From contig CH003137.1 in the NCBI GenBank assembly GCA_000149265.1, forward strand, positions 446,165 through 510,164: a stretch of 64,000 bases of DNA, read 5' to 3'. This document shows positions 1 to 13,950 of this stretch, in pieces. The stretch comes from Ciona savignyi (Eukaryota > Chordata > Ascidiacea > Phlebobranchia > Cionidae). The position numbers and the translations under genes are program-made. The first letter of the stretch is position 1, and the number at the start of each line of letters is the position of its first letter. The notes under the pieces are model-generated. The model ran no database searches, had not been told where the DNA came from, and saw only the letters and a program-made list of their open reading frames with translations.

Positions 1-573
1 TCGGCAGGTCATAAAACCGAATTTATTAATCACATACGTGTTGAGCTCGTCAAATATATGTCACAACAGGCTCAAAGAGATTCGTGCTTTGTAGTTGTAC
101 ACACGATTTTTACAATCGTGCATAATTTACCTAAGATTGCTGTTAAACTAAACGAGAGGTATGAATGTGCAGTTTTCTGACACATGGTTTTAAACTGCTG
201 CCGTTTATTTTGTTGTCTCAGCTGGTACTAAAGAGGTAGGGGTTGAAATTGACTCATTATAGAACGTAGCATTAACTTGGCTATAATGCTTTAGTATGTC
301 TAAGGGGGCATGCAAATTATGTTGCGGAGAATTCGGTTATAAGTCATGTGCAAGGATGCTGTTACGTGTGTACGCTCTGACAATACATTGCTTGTCAATA
401 GCAAGATAGAGTGAGTATTAGTGGGAAACTAAAATCAACATGCACAGCAAAGGAGCAAGCACGCATTCAAAACGAAAGTGCGTGGTCAATTAGCGACACT
501 TAAAATTAACCACACGTACAACATGAACAAAGGGGGCACAGCACGAGAGACTAACAGGGAACACACAAAACAC
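1..573. other. No gene recognised; flank of the RGM-like exon
   Basis: I see no convincing coding exon, repeat or RNA gene here. It lies downstream, on the minus strand, of the RGM-like exon, so it is probably intron of that gene. The minus-strand reading frame does run on to a stop at 551, but the protein similarity ends near a possible splice donor at 572-573, so the tail is more likely intronic. Confidence 0.4.
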
Positions 574-870
574 CTGCTCCGTTGCACTTAAACACTGCCA
601 CCGCTTGCCGTCTCTTCTCTTCTATGTGTTTGTAGCGCATGTCAAATATTGAGCAGGCGGTCGGCACCTTGCGCATGCAGAGGTGCAGTCCCCGCAACGC
701 GTGGCAGCGGACATGGGGCAAGGTGCCGGGGGTGACGAATGACTGGTAGGCGATGATGCAATACTCGATGTTGCACTGCGGGCTTGATGTTGCTGCCAAG
801 AGGCTTGGCTCGGTGGTGAAGTCGTAAGCAAAGGAGTGGGTCGAGGACAGGGGAACTCCCGTGGCATCTA
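574..870 (-). CDS. Partial gene: RGM-like N-terminal domain exon
   Basis: This is one internal exon of a minus-strand gene resembling repulsive guidance molecules (RGM/hemojuvelin), GPI-anchored surface proteins that bind neogenin and BMPs. The translated frame shows the RGM N-domain cysteine ladder: C-x4-C (CNIEYC), a 17-residue gap, C-x8-C around HALRGLHL, C-x7-C around MRKVPTA, then a cysteine 22 residues on, just before NGAG. In vertebrate RGMs the order and most spacings are the same (C-x4-C, then C-x8-C, C-x7-C and a cysteine about 20 residues later), with an ALR motif after the third cysteine. Here the ALR is present as CHALRG. The lower edge is a possible GT donor at 572-573; the upper edge (AG at 871-872 or 868-870) is uncertain. 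Local GC is clearly higher than in the flanks. The RGD/von Willebrand-type and C-terminal parts are not seen and should lie at lower coordinates, off the window. The signal-peptide exon should lie upstream at higher coordinates but was not found. A GFRalpha/GAS1-type cysteine domain is the main alternative. Confidence 0.62.
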
Positions 871-1740
871 CTTTCCACCCCCATATGTATGAAACGACGT
901 GGCGCAAAGGAAAGGGTGAGGGAACGCAAAAAATTAAAAAAGGCAATTCGGAAATGAATTTCATTTTCGGGAAAATAAGCAGTGATTAAAAGCACAAGGC
1001 AAAGCGCAATGTTGAATGCAATGTCAGGCCGCATTATCATATCAATTAGTCGTTTGTTTTTATTGGGGGTGTTAATTGTAAAAGTAGTTTACCACAGGAA
1101 TATTAAAAAAGGGGTGAAAGGGGAGTGGGAAGAGGGTTAGGGGAAGAAAGGGGGGAAGAAAAACAAAAAAATAAATTAGTTTGGTTATATAGGTAAAATT
1201 GTATAACAGCATTCATACGGTAGTATGTATGCTCATAATAAACAAACAAACTTAGTGATATTATAAGAAAAATTAGGAAATTTGTAGGTTGAAATTGGGC
1301 ACAGGCTATATTTTATACCAGTTTTTATCTATAAAGAACTAATTTATGCTTTATATAAACCTTACAATGAAAACCCTTTCTTTCGGTTGAAATTTGGACT
1401 GCCATAAAATTAGCAATGCGACCATTAACATTTCTATGGCAGCATTACACAATGTGAGCACTACGCTTAACATGCAATACAAGCTTGCGGTAATTACAGC
1501 CATTGAAACAGGTGAATAGAATTAGTCGGGCTAAATGCATGAATGCAAACATCTAATCGCGCACTTTAGACAGGTCACCTAAATCCATTCATAGCTCTGG
1601 TAGGAACCTATCACACTTTAAACAACTTTAAACACATTTGTTAAGGTCTGGAGCTAGTTTACAGGTTATAAGTATAATAACAAAACAAGTATGTGCTGAA
1701 ATTAGCCGCGAAGTCTGACTTGCAGTAGCAAATTACCAAC
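871..1740. other. No gene recognised
   Basis: AT-rich sequence with purine-rich runs (around 1085-1170) and no exon, tRNA or mobile-element signature that I can support. It may be intron or upstream region of the minus-strand RGM-like gene. Confidence 0.4.
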
Positions 1741-2006
1741 CGATTTCAAAGAATCGGGGTCTTATTGCTTTGAAGCTTATTGCTTCGCCTACTCAAAGCA
1801 AGCCAAGGTGTCGGCTTAGCGGCTTTAAAATTTCACGTCAAATTAGGGATGTTGGGGGGAAACCGGCCACCGGTGTGTCCACCTTGGATGTTTCGGTCAG
1901 CGAGACGTTGACAAAACACTTAGCGACGGTGGTCAGTGTTTACACATATCGGGTTACCGCGGGCGTGCGAAAAACACGGTACATCCGTCGGCGAATTCCA
2001 TTAAAT

Positions 2007-2100
2007 GGTTTTGTTCGTTGCAATCAAAGAACGGCGGTTTTTCGCCCCAAGACAAATTTGTTCGTTGCAATCAAAGAACGGCGGTTTTTCGCCCCAAGAC
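2007..2100. repeat. Tandem duplication, 47-bp unit
   Basis: Two near-identical adjacent copies of a 47-bp unit containing TTTGTTCGTTGCAATC and ending in CGCCCCAAGAC. The copies begin near 2007 and 2054. There is no sign of further copies or of a coding role. Confidence 0.85.
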
Positions 2101-5100
2101 GCAGTGTTATCGAGGAAAAGATTTACCGAATAAAACACAGGAACTGAACGAAAGTTGGCAACACTTAAACGAATCGGCGAAAACTGAGCAGTAAATAGTT
2201 TACGCTGCGCATTTGAGCTTCACGAGCTCAGTTAATTTCGCCGAAGTCAATCACGACATACCACGCCGGAACCACTGGTTTTATCGGCGAAACAGAGGAA
2301 GTGCTGTGTCTAGCCGTCGCTTTCTCGAAAGAACAAAACAAAGGGCCGCCGGCGACCAAAAAAGGTACCACACTCTCTCGTTTCAAGCAAACGAATACCT
2401 AGAAGAGTACTTATTCCACATCCTTAACAACACGGGTAAAGTGTGCAATAAATCTGCCGCTCCGATAATCCATGTACTTTATAACAAAAATAGGGTAACG
2501 CATTTTTAATATCGTAAGGACGACCTGTAAGTGACTCGTGAAATATCCAAGTATTAACTTCCCTATCGTAGCATAACCCGCTAAGCAATTTTGTTCATGT
2601 GACTGACAATACCACAAAGCGTGTTTATGAGCACTTAAGTTCAAAAAACACTTCGCTGGGCATCCATACAACTCTAACGTTCGGCTCAATACAGTGTCAA
2701 GAGAGAACGGGCATATCGGGTATTAATTCCCTTCAGGAGGTCCGAGTTCAAGAACACGGCACTAATTCTTCATCGGTAGCTTTAAACTTTCATTACCAGC
2801 TTCTATTGTGTGTAAATCCATCGTCGGCTGCGGTCGTTCAGGTTTAGTGGCTGCAGTCAACCACGGAACGGTTTGCCAGGTACGCAGGTGGGACTAAAGA
2901 CGTGGACGGATCATGTTCACTTGAAATTAACAGTTTCGCTTACTTATCCCTGTTCGGTCGCGTGTTTAAACCGCCGAGTAGGGAATGGCGTTTGACTCGA
3001 CTCGCAATCGATCTAAAGATGGAAAACGGTTAAAATATTCACCGAACTTGGTGGAATGTTGAGGCTTGAGGGATTGGCGTCACTGGAATTCCCCAGTCAA
3101 TATCGATTCGATTTGAACTAAACTAACGGAAGGGATTTAGAATGACCGTTTACTTTAGCTCGACAGGGGATTACATAGTCTGGCTCCTGACACATTACAC
3201 CAGCAAACCAACAAACGTCGAGAGATTTTTTTGTAAGATGACTGCTTGAATAATCGGCCGTTGTGCTGCGACGTTGATTGCACAGTGCATGCACGTAGTG
3301 GTGTTTTTTTAAACGGCTCTAATCAGTACAAACGTTGTTCCGAAGAATATGTGGCCACGGTCAACCGCCGATAACGCTCCCACACTTAATTAAAAACAAC
3401 TGCAGCGTCGCATGAGCTGTGAAATGCCATGCTCGATTACGAATTGCATCGCCTATTTTCCACGAAACATAACCCAGCGAAAGTTAAACAGTAGCTCTTT
3501 CAAAAGCGACCTTTGAAAAGTTGCTCATCCGTAAAGGCAGATCGTTAGTTTGCCACGCCAGATAGCGGGCCCGGTCTAATGAGGCCTTCGTCTGCGGTTC
3601 CAGTTTGACTTCGCACCAAACCGAAGCATTCACGGCCTTTCTCGAAAAAAAGGGTTTTACAGAGACGGTGAGAACAAAGCCAAAACTGTACATAATATGT
3701 GCCAAGAAATTCTAGGTGGATATAGCACGACACCGCAGTCATTACACACCAATAACCATGGGTATTGGTTGGAACGCAGGTTAACAAGACAATCAACCTA
3801 TCAGTGGGCGTTTTAAAAGTGCTTCGCTATTGGCACCAACTGTTCTAAAACGAAGCCAATTCATCTATGAAGTCTCCGATTGGATTATGGTGAATCTCAT
3901 ACAATGATGATAAATACCGAGCTACGTACACACCTTGGGTAATAGAAGAAATCGATCTAGTCTAGGGCGATGGACAGCAAAGCGTCAATATTGACAAAAC
4001 AACGACATTATTTATTCATTATGCACCGTCTGCAAAGCGGGGTACAAACGACCAAGTTACTACTTAAAGAGTGCTGCACAGATGATCAGTTTCATCTTTT
4101 TTTTGCACTCGGTATCATTACCATGAGTAAGTTGCACACTAGCTGTTCGCTAATTCACCGAACAAGTCGCCTTTAATTGCCTTAATTGGATTGGATCTTA
4201 GATCAAACGATATCACTTGCCCACTTGTAATATTCTCTTTACCTGGTATAGAAAAGTGAAGTGTCAAGCAGTGTTTGGAAGATCGCTGAAGGTTTTATTG
4301 CCACGTTTACGCCCACGACAAAGTTGAAGAGGTTACCATAATCGCCCACGTTCTATGACCCGACCGGAAAGATATAATCGGATGTGAACGCGGTAACGAC
4401 TTTTGTTTCGTCTCATTTCCCTTGTCGAGAAACCAGTTACTTTTCGCTGCAGAAGCAACAAAACGCTTCATCTCCGTTTTCCTATGATGTCACGTCTAAA
4501 ACCAGCCAATAACCACCGCCTTCAAAGGTTACTATTATATCCGCACTTCCTGCCAGCGAGTGGGTTAGTTTAAATACATCATTTGTATATTATTAAGCAG
4601 GGCCGTCTGTGAAAAATGATCTCACTTCCAAACCAAAACACACATTTCGCACGCGTCGCCCGAACCACAATCTCAACGTTTACATTGGCCTTTTGAAATA
4701 GAACTCACATTTGGGTCCAAAACACGGTTCCCAGCTCGTGTGTCACCAAAGATCAGGAGACCGTGGCGTTTTGAGGAACCGAAATCAATGCCACTATAAA
4801 GTTATTGGATATTGAGTTTGACGTCTCCTTTATGATTTGATAAACAGGCCAAATATGTATATTGCAGAATCCAAGCTGCTGCTTCCAATGAAGGTATGAA
4901 TGGAATTTCCAAAGTAGTTTGGTCTAAGGAGTAAACGGCATGGTCGAAAATAAAAGCCGCACCACAAGTTAGAAATACAATTACGTCATCTAGTAACAAA
5001 GCCTTCGAAAGAGAGCACTTTGGATAATGATCTTTGTACAATGGGCTGTCGAATTTTCGCAAGCGAAGAGTACGGCCCGGTTTTTATTGTTTACACGTGC

Positions 5101-8100
5101 GGCATCCGGTTTTAATTCACGGCCTCCATCCTTTTCACGCCCCGCCAAACATTGAACGATAATCGCCACCTGAGGCTTCCTCGTCGGTTGTTCCATGTTC
5201 AGCCTACCATCTTTTTCTGACAACTTATCATAATGATCAATGAGTAGATTGGCGGCCCTTATGTGCGAGAAGACACGGTGACTCAACAAACGGATTAATC
5301 GCTCATTTGCAAGATGAGCCGTGGCTTAATAGGTAAAGAAACATACGCTAATAGACCTACGGTTGCCAATTAAACGGTATAATGTTGAAAACCTAACCGC
5401 CAATTTTTAATTTCGTTTCGGTCAATATTAACTTTTTCACCAAGGGTCGGAGATTGGTATAAACAAACGGGCGGCAATAGTAACAATTATTTCAGCTTGA
5501 TTCGCCTAATTGCGCGAAGATTTGGAGCGATAGGTCTTCGGTTGTTGCAATAGTTCCGGTAGAGTGGCGTAAGTTTATACAGAGTTTTAAAGTAGCGGAG
5601 GAAAAGTCTCCCAACTCAAACGCCGCTTGAGATCCCCAAATAGAAAACAAGGATTTAAATCCTGCAGAGGCGTTTGTGACTTCAAATGATTTTACGGTTT
5701 TGACTTCTGGAACGGAGCCAGACGCGCGAAAAGACAACAAGCGAAGCGTAGGGGGTGGCCGTTGAGTCAGCACTCAAAGCCGTCTGTTGCTAGACAAGGG
5801 ATACTACCATCATCCACTTTGGGGTAGCGGGAAACCGATCACCGTATAAAGGACAACTTTTAACTTACAAACAAACTAACAAGGGATTATTCGACCGCAA
5901 TTCGCAATAACTACAAGAAAGCGTGACACCACAGCCCCGATCCTTTTGATCAATATAATTAAAACAAGTTTCACAAAGGGTTTGATGTATGGATGGTTGG
6001 CAATATGTGAGGGAAAGTCGTTATTTGTGATGACTAGATATGATTTGATGTTGCATAATTTGCCAGAGAACTCTGTAGCGTCCACCGGTAACCACTGTTG
6101 GCTAAGTGGAGCCTCGTTATTTCGGAACCTTAGCCCAATGAGTGCAGTTGGTGACTAAAAAAACACTGATTCAAACTTGATACGTGTCGATAAACACTAC
6201 TGGAAATACAAGACAAAAACTGCGCGAAATCGGCGCCCACAATCGGGGCTAATGTGGAGAATTCGTCAAGAGACATTCTCACGTATCAACGTCTTTAGTT
6301 TAGTGGGGGTCCGTGGGGTCCAGCGGGGAAAACGCTACTGACACACTTTTACCCATTAAAACGGGGCGGACGGGGCGACTTTTGTCTTAACCCCATCCGC
6401 TGTGTCAACATGGATCAGGGCAGGAAGATCTATCAACGGGATTCAGAAGAAAGGGGGCTCTGCAGTTTGAAAACCGTTCAGTCGTAGCGCTCGCTCGACT
6501 TCTTTGTTGCGTTTCAGGTCAAGTAAGTTATGCACATCATCCTGTGACGTAAGGGCTGATAATGGCGGGTAAGTCGACCAATTCTGAAACTTTTCGAAGC
6601 TGTAACTTTGTAAAGGGTTCAAAACTGTACATGAAAATTACTTATTAGGGTAACATTCTACGGCTTTTTTATTATGGGTATGTATGATTGCAGAGAATAA
6701 ATGCAGACTCCAAATAAATCTTAGCGCAATTCAAGTTCTACGTCTGTTTAAACACGGTGGTCGGCTAAGTAAGCAAGAAAACAGCGAAATATGCCAGAGA
6801 TGGGGCGCGTCCGTCGTTGACTGAAATCATACAGAAGAATATTATACTTGGCCATGGAAAGGTGAATGTGCGGGGTGCTCGCGCACGCACACACAATGCA
6901 GACCGCAAGAGCTCTTCTGACTAGCGTGAAGCAGTAAGACAGGCTTGGAAAGTAAGTGAGATGCCAACAGCCATCCAAATGGCGCAACACATCTTGCACG
7001 CTGTAAATTCCTGTCAGAAATACACGACAACTATGCCACATTGTGACATATCCAGGCCACGTTATAGCTATGTTGATTAATTAAAAGACAGCAACATGTA
7101 ATTGCAATCTGCCGGGATTAAGTATCAAAGGTGTGGATTAGCGTGCCCTAAGGCCAGAGGCATCATACAAGCTTAAGTTGAATTCCGTATATACTGGTTT
7201 TATGCGGTCAATCTAATAGAGGAAACGCGTCACTGGTGTAGTATAGATGAATCGAGCTAAATAGTCGGTTAACGGTAAACTTCCATGTATTCAATGACGT
7301 ACAAACTCGACCAGTCCCTAAGGAAGGCCTCACTTCTGTGTCAAAATTAAAGCAAACAGCCGATGCGTCACAAACCGTCTATTGACACGTCACAAAGCTG
7401 CACTGTGTTTGTCTTTGACAACAGACCGAGAAACGGGCCAATGGCATGCGTCCTTAATTGCAGTACGACGGTAGTACAAAGAGGATTGCTCTCAATCTCC
7501 CCAATAATCCCATCATGCACTTAACCATAGCGCCGCAACCCATTTTGCTGTCTTAATCGGCCGAGTGGAACAAGCAATAAACTTGTAGATGTCGGGGTTA
7601 AGATCAGGGAGTGAGGGACACGATGCGTTGGCGAGGTAATAAACATGTCGCATTTTGTAACCGAATCCAAACTACTTGTTAACACGCCACCATTGTCGCT
7701 GGTGTGGAGTCCACGGGAAAACACGACGAGGTGAAATATGCGATAACATGCGATTGCGATCGAAGCTTATTTGCTCGGTTATCGAAAAGCTAGACACGCA
7801 CTACCGTCGTAACATCCTGTCGAGTAACGTAGCCATGGATACATAAACCATTCCCAGGCCGGCGCATTGTCGCTGTTACGGTTTGTTTATCCAGCAGTGT
7901 CGCGATTGGACTTGAATACAGCTAATTAGATTGTGGGTGTGTTTGTAGAGAACTCAGCAGCACGTGGATTGATAAACAATGCCTTTGTTGAATGGGCCGG
8001 GCAAGACACATTATCTTAATCAGGTTGCTGAGAGTACTATAGGCCGATGAGGATGCTGTTTCCGGAATACGATCTTAACGCTTTATTGTTAGGAGGGGTC

Positions 8101-11100
8101 GAAAAATCTTCAGCCATTACAAGCTTGGATTACGACGCTACATGTGCTTACTGGACAGGTAACATCGTGCTTTGGGAACCGTAAAATTCTGCGATGGTAA
8201 CCTAAATATAAAACGACTTCCGCATCACAGGTTTTCACGACGCTAGTCTGAACAAGACAATAATCTTCAAAACAATTTCTATACTCGTACGTGGTGAAAG
8301 ATTAACGTAGATCAGCAGAATGGTGACGAAACAATATACAAGCACGGGTGGGCTGATATACGCAAATGTGGGAATAATTGGGAGGACTTGGCACAAGTCG
8401 CCGAAGGCCGAATGCACTTGCTTTGTTTAGCCAACATACGAGCGGAGTTTGCGAATTAGTTTATATGTGAAGTTTTAAAATAAACGACCCTGTGTAGACA
8501 AAGTGTCCGATTCGGGCGGAAAACTCGTATAAATAACAGCGGATCTTAATTAAATCGGTGCCAGTTGCGGGTCGAGTTTGGAGACAAATATCTTAGAGGT
8601 CAGTCGAGCAGCTGACTGGCGGTGTCACGTAACCATGGTCTGATGTCGTTCTTGTCCATGAAATGCAACTACGGGGTAGGGGCCATGGCGGAGACGTCCT
8701 GTTGCGGCTTTAAGTTAAGCTACAAGTGGCCACGGAGATGGAACGCGTTGATAAATGTTCTATAGTTAGAAGAAGTTTGAAAGGATGGGTCGTATAATCC
8801 ACAAACACGATACACGGCGCTCTAATGTAAACTTTAGCACCGGGTCGCGATTTAAAGCAACGACGTTGGGTATTGTGATTCCGGTGATGACATACAAATA
8901 CTAGTTAGAGCCGTTCAAAGTGTTTTCCGATTTGCTGTGACATTCGAGATAAGGTTACCATAGCAGAGTGACACAGCATGGCTAATTGTTACCACAGTCG
9001 CGCTCGCATCGAATAATCAAAGCCACTTGAAGCGTTATCGTCGTCTCTTGATCGTCGCCTGAAACCCTTCATGCGTTACTCTTTCCCGGGCGGATTATTG
9101 GGCTGTTCCGTTGGGAGCAGCGCTCAGTTTAAGTGGCCTAGGCTAGCCTAAAGCAGGCCCACGACCGCGGATTATCACTGTGCTAAATCTGCGACGTAAT
9201 AAGTTTTCTGCTGTGGCCGCAGTAGAAAAACACGCCACCGGTCATTAGAGAGATTCACATCTGAACTGCTCGAGACAAAATTACGCCGCAGCCCACAGTG
9301 GTGGGTATTGTAATGAACCAAATGAAAAAAGAACGTCGGGGACAAACTGGGAATTTAAAGTTTAACCCAAATTTACTGAACCCTGTCATTACCCTTTCTG
9401 GTTGGGATTAGAATCGCCGAATTGAGCGAGGGGCGCACATGCTGACGCTTAACGGGAACGATTTAGTCATTGTCTGTAGAGGTCGCGGAGACAGGGAATT
9501 TCAACTGCGGCTTATCGGCAGCTGACCCAAAGAATGAAACTATCACCGCCTAACAAAGGAGACGGTCCGTATAACTCCAAGTCAAAATAAGCCACCCATT
9601 GTGTATTGCCTACACACCTTGACCCGAGTGTATCAACGGTACATCTCGAAGGGTTCTGTTTTGTAACAATGAACAGACACAACAATTTGAAATCTCTCAC
9701 AGTAGAAATACTCGCTCAAGCACGTTTCGACGGAATTCTAAAAATATCTTACAGTGCAATCATTCTGCGACCTAAATCGACCGTAAATCGGATTTCTACA
9801 TCGACATAGAATAGCGCACGTACGTGTATCGCCCCTTCTAACAACACATGGTGGATGACGATTTCCCAATTTTTACTTTCATAGTTAAGATCCCAAACAT
9901 GCAAACTCACCTGTCACTGACGGCCCGTCACCAGCTCCTTGCGCATTCCCATATCTCAGAACACACATGGCGAATATCCCAATTAATAGCTTCATTGTGA
10001 CGTCACTTTCTCCTACGTCACAGAATGCTCCTACAAAATGAAAATATGGTAACTGTAAAAAACAACAATAAAACGCCTTGAGGAGTAAGTCCTAGTGCAT
10101 TTACCACCACCCACGATCGAGATTAAATCAGGAAAAGTGTGTGGGTTGGTAGTCGCCATACTTAATCGTGCAGTTCGGTAGTTAATAATTGATTGTAACA
10201 TACAGCCCTTATTTCTCTTTGGCATCACGTAATGCCCGCTGACCGAAAGGCCAAGCGGTTCACAGGTGGCCATAGGAAGAGGAATGTGGGTCGAGTTGAA
10301 TGTACACACGGACAGACAAAACCTTCTCACTCTGTTTGGTGACAAAATCCCGACCTTGTTTAGACGCAATCAAACACACGCCTACATCAACACAGAGGTG
10401 TTCGATTCACAACGAAGGACTGTGTGGTATTATAGTAAATATACACTGATAAATTTGGGTAAATAAGGCTAATATGCTGCAAATCGAGGTATTTCTGGCT
10501 TCCGCCGTGCTCGACATCCCTTCCTACCTTTAAAAGGCCGGGGTTTTTTCTGTTTATTAACTCCTGGTAGGGCAAGTTTCCGGTGTTTTGATACAGCTCA
10601 ACTTGTACTTGGCAAGCCTAACCCGCTGTGGAAACTAAAATAGAAGTTTAGTGGATATGGTGCGCGTCGCCAAATTTAGATCTAGTATGGTGGCCCTTGC
10701 GATTAAAAAGGAAACCTTGAAATTATGGCTTACGTTCGCTTGCTTCCTTCCGTGAGCGTGTTATTAAACTGACGCTTACCGGCGATGTTGCCGCATATTC
10801 CTAAGTATTTTTATACTCGGGAACACTGGGTACCAATTTAAAGAAATCTCGGTGTCACATTTCACACTTGCCCTTGCACGCATAAGTGGATGCAAGTGGG
10901 CTACGCGACCTGCCGCGAATAATAGATACCAGATGCTACATTCGAGGGAAACCATTGCCCAATTATAGGCACGAATGCGGTATAATCAATCTATGTTGAA
11001 CGCGAACTCAAACCTAACGTCTAGCAAGTGCAGTGTTTCCAAACAACGGGATATATCGTGTCAATTCAGTGGCATATCCAAGAAATGGCAACACTGGATT

Positions 11101-13191
11101 TACAAAAAAACGGTCAGTGACCGCAAGGTGACACGCAAAGCATACAAAGAAAGCTCGTGTCGGTTTCCCTTACTTAACTAGCCCCTTAAGCTATATTTTA
11201 CCGAGGTTCCGTAATTCCTTAATTTCAATTAATAATAACCGATACCTTATATAGACATACATGCCTGCGTTGAACCTCTGGCCTTATTATTAAAGACTAG
11301 TCGGTCTGCGCATTTTTCAAGTCGGCGAAAATTGTCGGTGTAATTTACGTCAAGCGATGAGGTAAACAACAACGAGCTCGGAACTGGTGGATATTCGCAA
11401 CTAGGAGTTAAACAAAGCGAAACTCAGCATGCTGTTTGACGAAAGGTAACAAATACTGACACTAGCCACATCACGGGGTCACGACTAGGCGAGACCGCTC
11501 AACACATATTTGTACTAAGGAAACATAAACAACAATGTAAAAACTCAAATCTACTAATTTGCCACCAGAAAAAGTGAAGGTTAACCTGTCGTTTCGGACA
11601 GACCATAAACAGCGTTTATTAAGCACGGAATTTAGATGACTTGTAGAATATCGAGAAACAATTCTAGTCATCGAACCGTAGGAGGTTCCCATTTTAACAC
11701 AAAAGCGGTTTAACCATACAAAGCTATTTTTATAAAATCTACCTTTGTTCAATATGGAAAATACGTAAACGGTAACTGGCTTTGTTTACTTTCGCCCATT
11801 ATACACCATCTTTTATTGCGTCATAATTGAATCAAGATGTCCAATAATAAACTTTATGGTTTATGGCCATCAATAGCGACACATAACTATTCTCAGTTTT
11901 ACACGAAGCTGTTGAACGGCCATTCTGGGCGACTCCTCTGTCCCTAATCCGGGCGTGAAATAGCACTTCTGGCAAGTACCGTTAAAAAGGTTTATCTGCG
12001 TGACGAAAACATATACATGCAGTTTACAGGCGACTGACTAATGCACTTTACCTGCGGGCATTCAATTCATTGACAAAAACTACCAAGAAATTATTTCCTG
12101 CTATTAAGTAAACGACTCTTCCATTTGTATGGTAGGTGTTTAGAACACTTGAATAATTTGGAAATGGTAAACAACGGGGAATCGATTCGCTATCAAGACA
12201 ACCAGACCGCGTTACGACTTCTTCATATAAGCTAAAAATATATAATTCGTCGGTTTAAATTATCTTTGTCCTAAGAAGAGAATTACAATTCGCAAGGACA
12301 AAGCGACTTTAAAAGTAACGAGCCTTAAATCGGTTTAGTCGAGTTCTTCAATGACTGCTAATCCAGTCATTGCCTTCCGGGTATCCGTGGGATCGTCCCA
12401 ATCTCTACCGTTAATCTTGCTCGTTTGTTCCACTTCTAGGTCTTACAGGCGGCTATTCGACTCAAACCCATGAACGCCCGACGGGTCTGAATCCCGAGTA
12501 ACATTTTTACACGTCCCCGGAGATTGCGAGATAAAAAAGGCGAGCGACAGCAAGAAAGAAACGCGAAACCAACGCCCTTTCTCTCTCTTAGCTTTCAAGT
12601 CCCGTCTGCCGTATCACGAGTTGCCGAAGCTAAGCTTTTTCGATGGCGCATTCCCCGACGCCCATTATCACCCAAAATTGGCAAAGCCACAACGCCGCCA
12701 AAACATAATTTTGAAACTCTATGTCGATATGACTTCCAGGAGACCACGGAAGGGCGGAGGGCAAAGATGCTAAGTTTTAACTTCCTATATTCATTCAGTT
12801 GATGAAAACACTTTCTCGTTGTTGAAAGAATTAGGTCAGGTATTTCGAAGCTAAAGCCACTAAGAACCATAAGCCTGAACCTCTTTGTAGCTGTGCTGTA
12901 CTCGGGCGTCGTCTTAGCACTTATGCCTATGATGTCATAAACGGGTATGTTTACATCATCTTGCGAGCACTTCATTTCAAGTCCATTATCCGAGGGTGCT
13001 TTGACTTAGGCTCCCGCGTCCCCAAAATACATGAGCTTCCTTGAAGATGAAAGGGCGATTGTGAGTAATGTTATGATTACCAGTCCATGGGCACCCGGAA
13101 AGGGCCTAGTCTCCCACACCTGGCTTAGTCGAACAAATAAACTGCAACGTTATTGTGTTAAACGGGGAGCTTTTCGCAACAAGACGAAATC

Positions 13192-13252
13192 ACTTTACAA
13201 AAATACCAGTCGACTTTATACCAACTTTACAAAATACCAGTCGACTTTATAC
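13192..13252. repeat. Tandem duplication, 32-bp unit
   Basis: Two adjacent copies of a unit reading ACTTTACAAAA followed by TACCAGTCGACTTTATAC, starting at 13192 and 13224 and differing by one A. Confidence 0.85.
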
Positions 13253-13950
13253 GGGCGTCCATGAATACTAAATCAATTCAGCATATAGTAATACAATGTT
13301 TGAAGAGCGACGCGCCCGTAATGTTTGATTGTCCAGCAGCGGGACTCTTGTAATTGCCAGTATAACGTTGCCAATACCACAATAAACACAGACGCGATGC
13401 CCAATTTTATGTTATTCCTCGGTGACTAAGCTGTGTACAATGAGGGGGAATATCATGAGGCAAGAACTGAGCTGTCGAAAAGCACCGGAAACCATATAGT
13501 CAGGTTGCTCTAACCACCTCTATTACACAAACCTTGTAAGTTTACAAAAACGTCTCAATACGACGTATTGGTCGCCGTTTCGCCGGTCCACTGTGCAATT
13601 AAGTCAGATTCTAGATCACCGGTTGGCGCGATCTCGCGATAATTATCTGGTTTAAATTTTCTGGTCCCACGGACAATCGCTAATTGTTACGAAACAATCG
13701 ACAGCGGACGACTTAGCGAAATTAAGTGGAGCAATTCTCCCTAACGTCTCAGCGAAATATTTTCTAGGCTAAGTAAACAGCAACCGCTGTTCGAGCAATA
13801 AACGAGTTGTTGGGACAAGAACGGAGTAACATTGCAAACAGGACCTTACAATTTTATGACCACCATTACAATGGTTAAAACGCGTTAAAAAGATTAGCTC
13901 GAGGGTTCTGAAACAAGGCAGCGTGTCGAATGTATGACAACAGGTGGGTT

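Larger units (their letters stand above)
1741..13950. other. 12-kb gene-free block with higher GC and CpG
   Basis: No reading frame here exceeds about 126 codons and none shows recognisable protein motifs, splice-consistent exon chains or biased codon use. By eye the block has more GC and many more CpG dinucleotides than the sequence after about 14 kb. It holds none of the SINE copies that are frequent later, and only two short tandem duplications (2007-2100 and 13192-13252). If the RGM-like gene at 574-870 has an upstream exon, this block could be its first intron or its regulatory region. That is inference only. Confidence 0.35.

Noticed and set aside
622..1040. Two other minus-strand frames overlapping the RGM-like exon
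   Set aside because: They are alternative-frame shadows of a GC-rich exon: Ser/Pro/His-rich translations without motifs, whereas the third frame has the RGM cysteine ladder.
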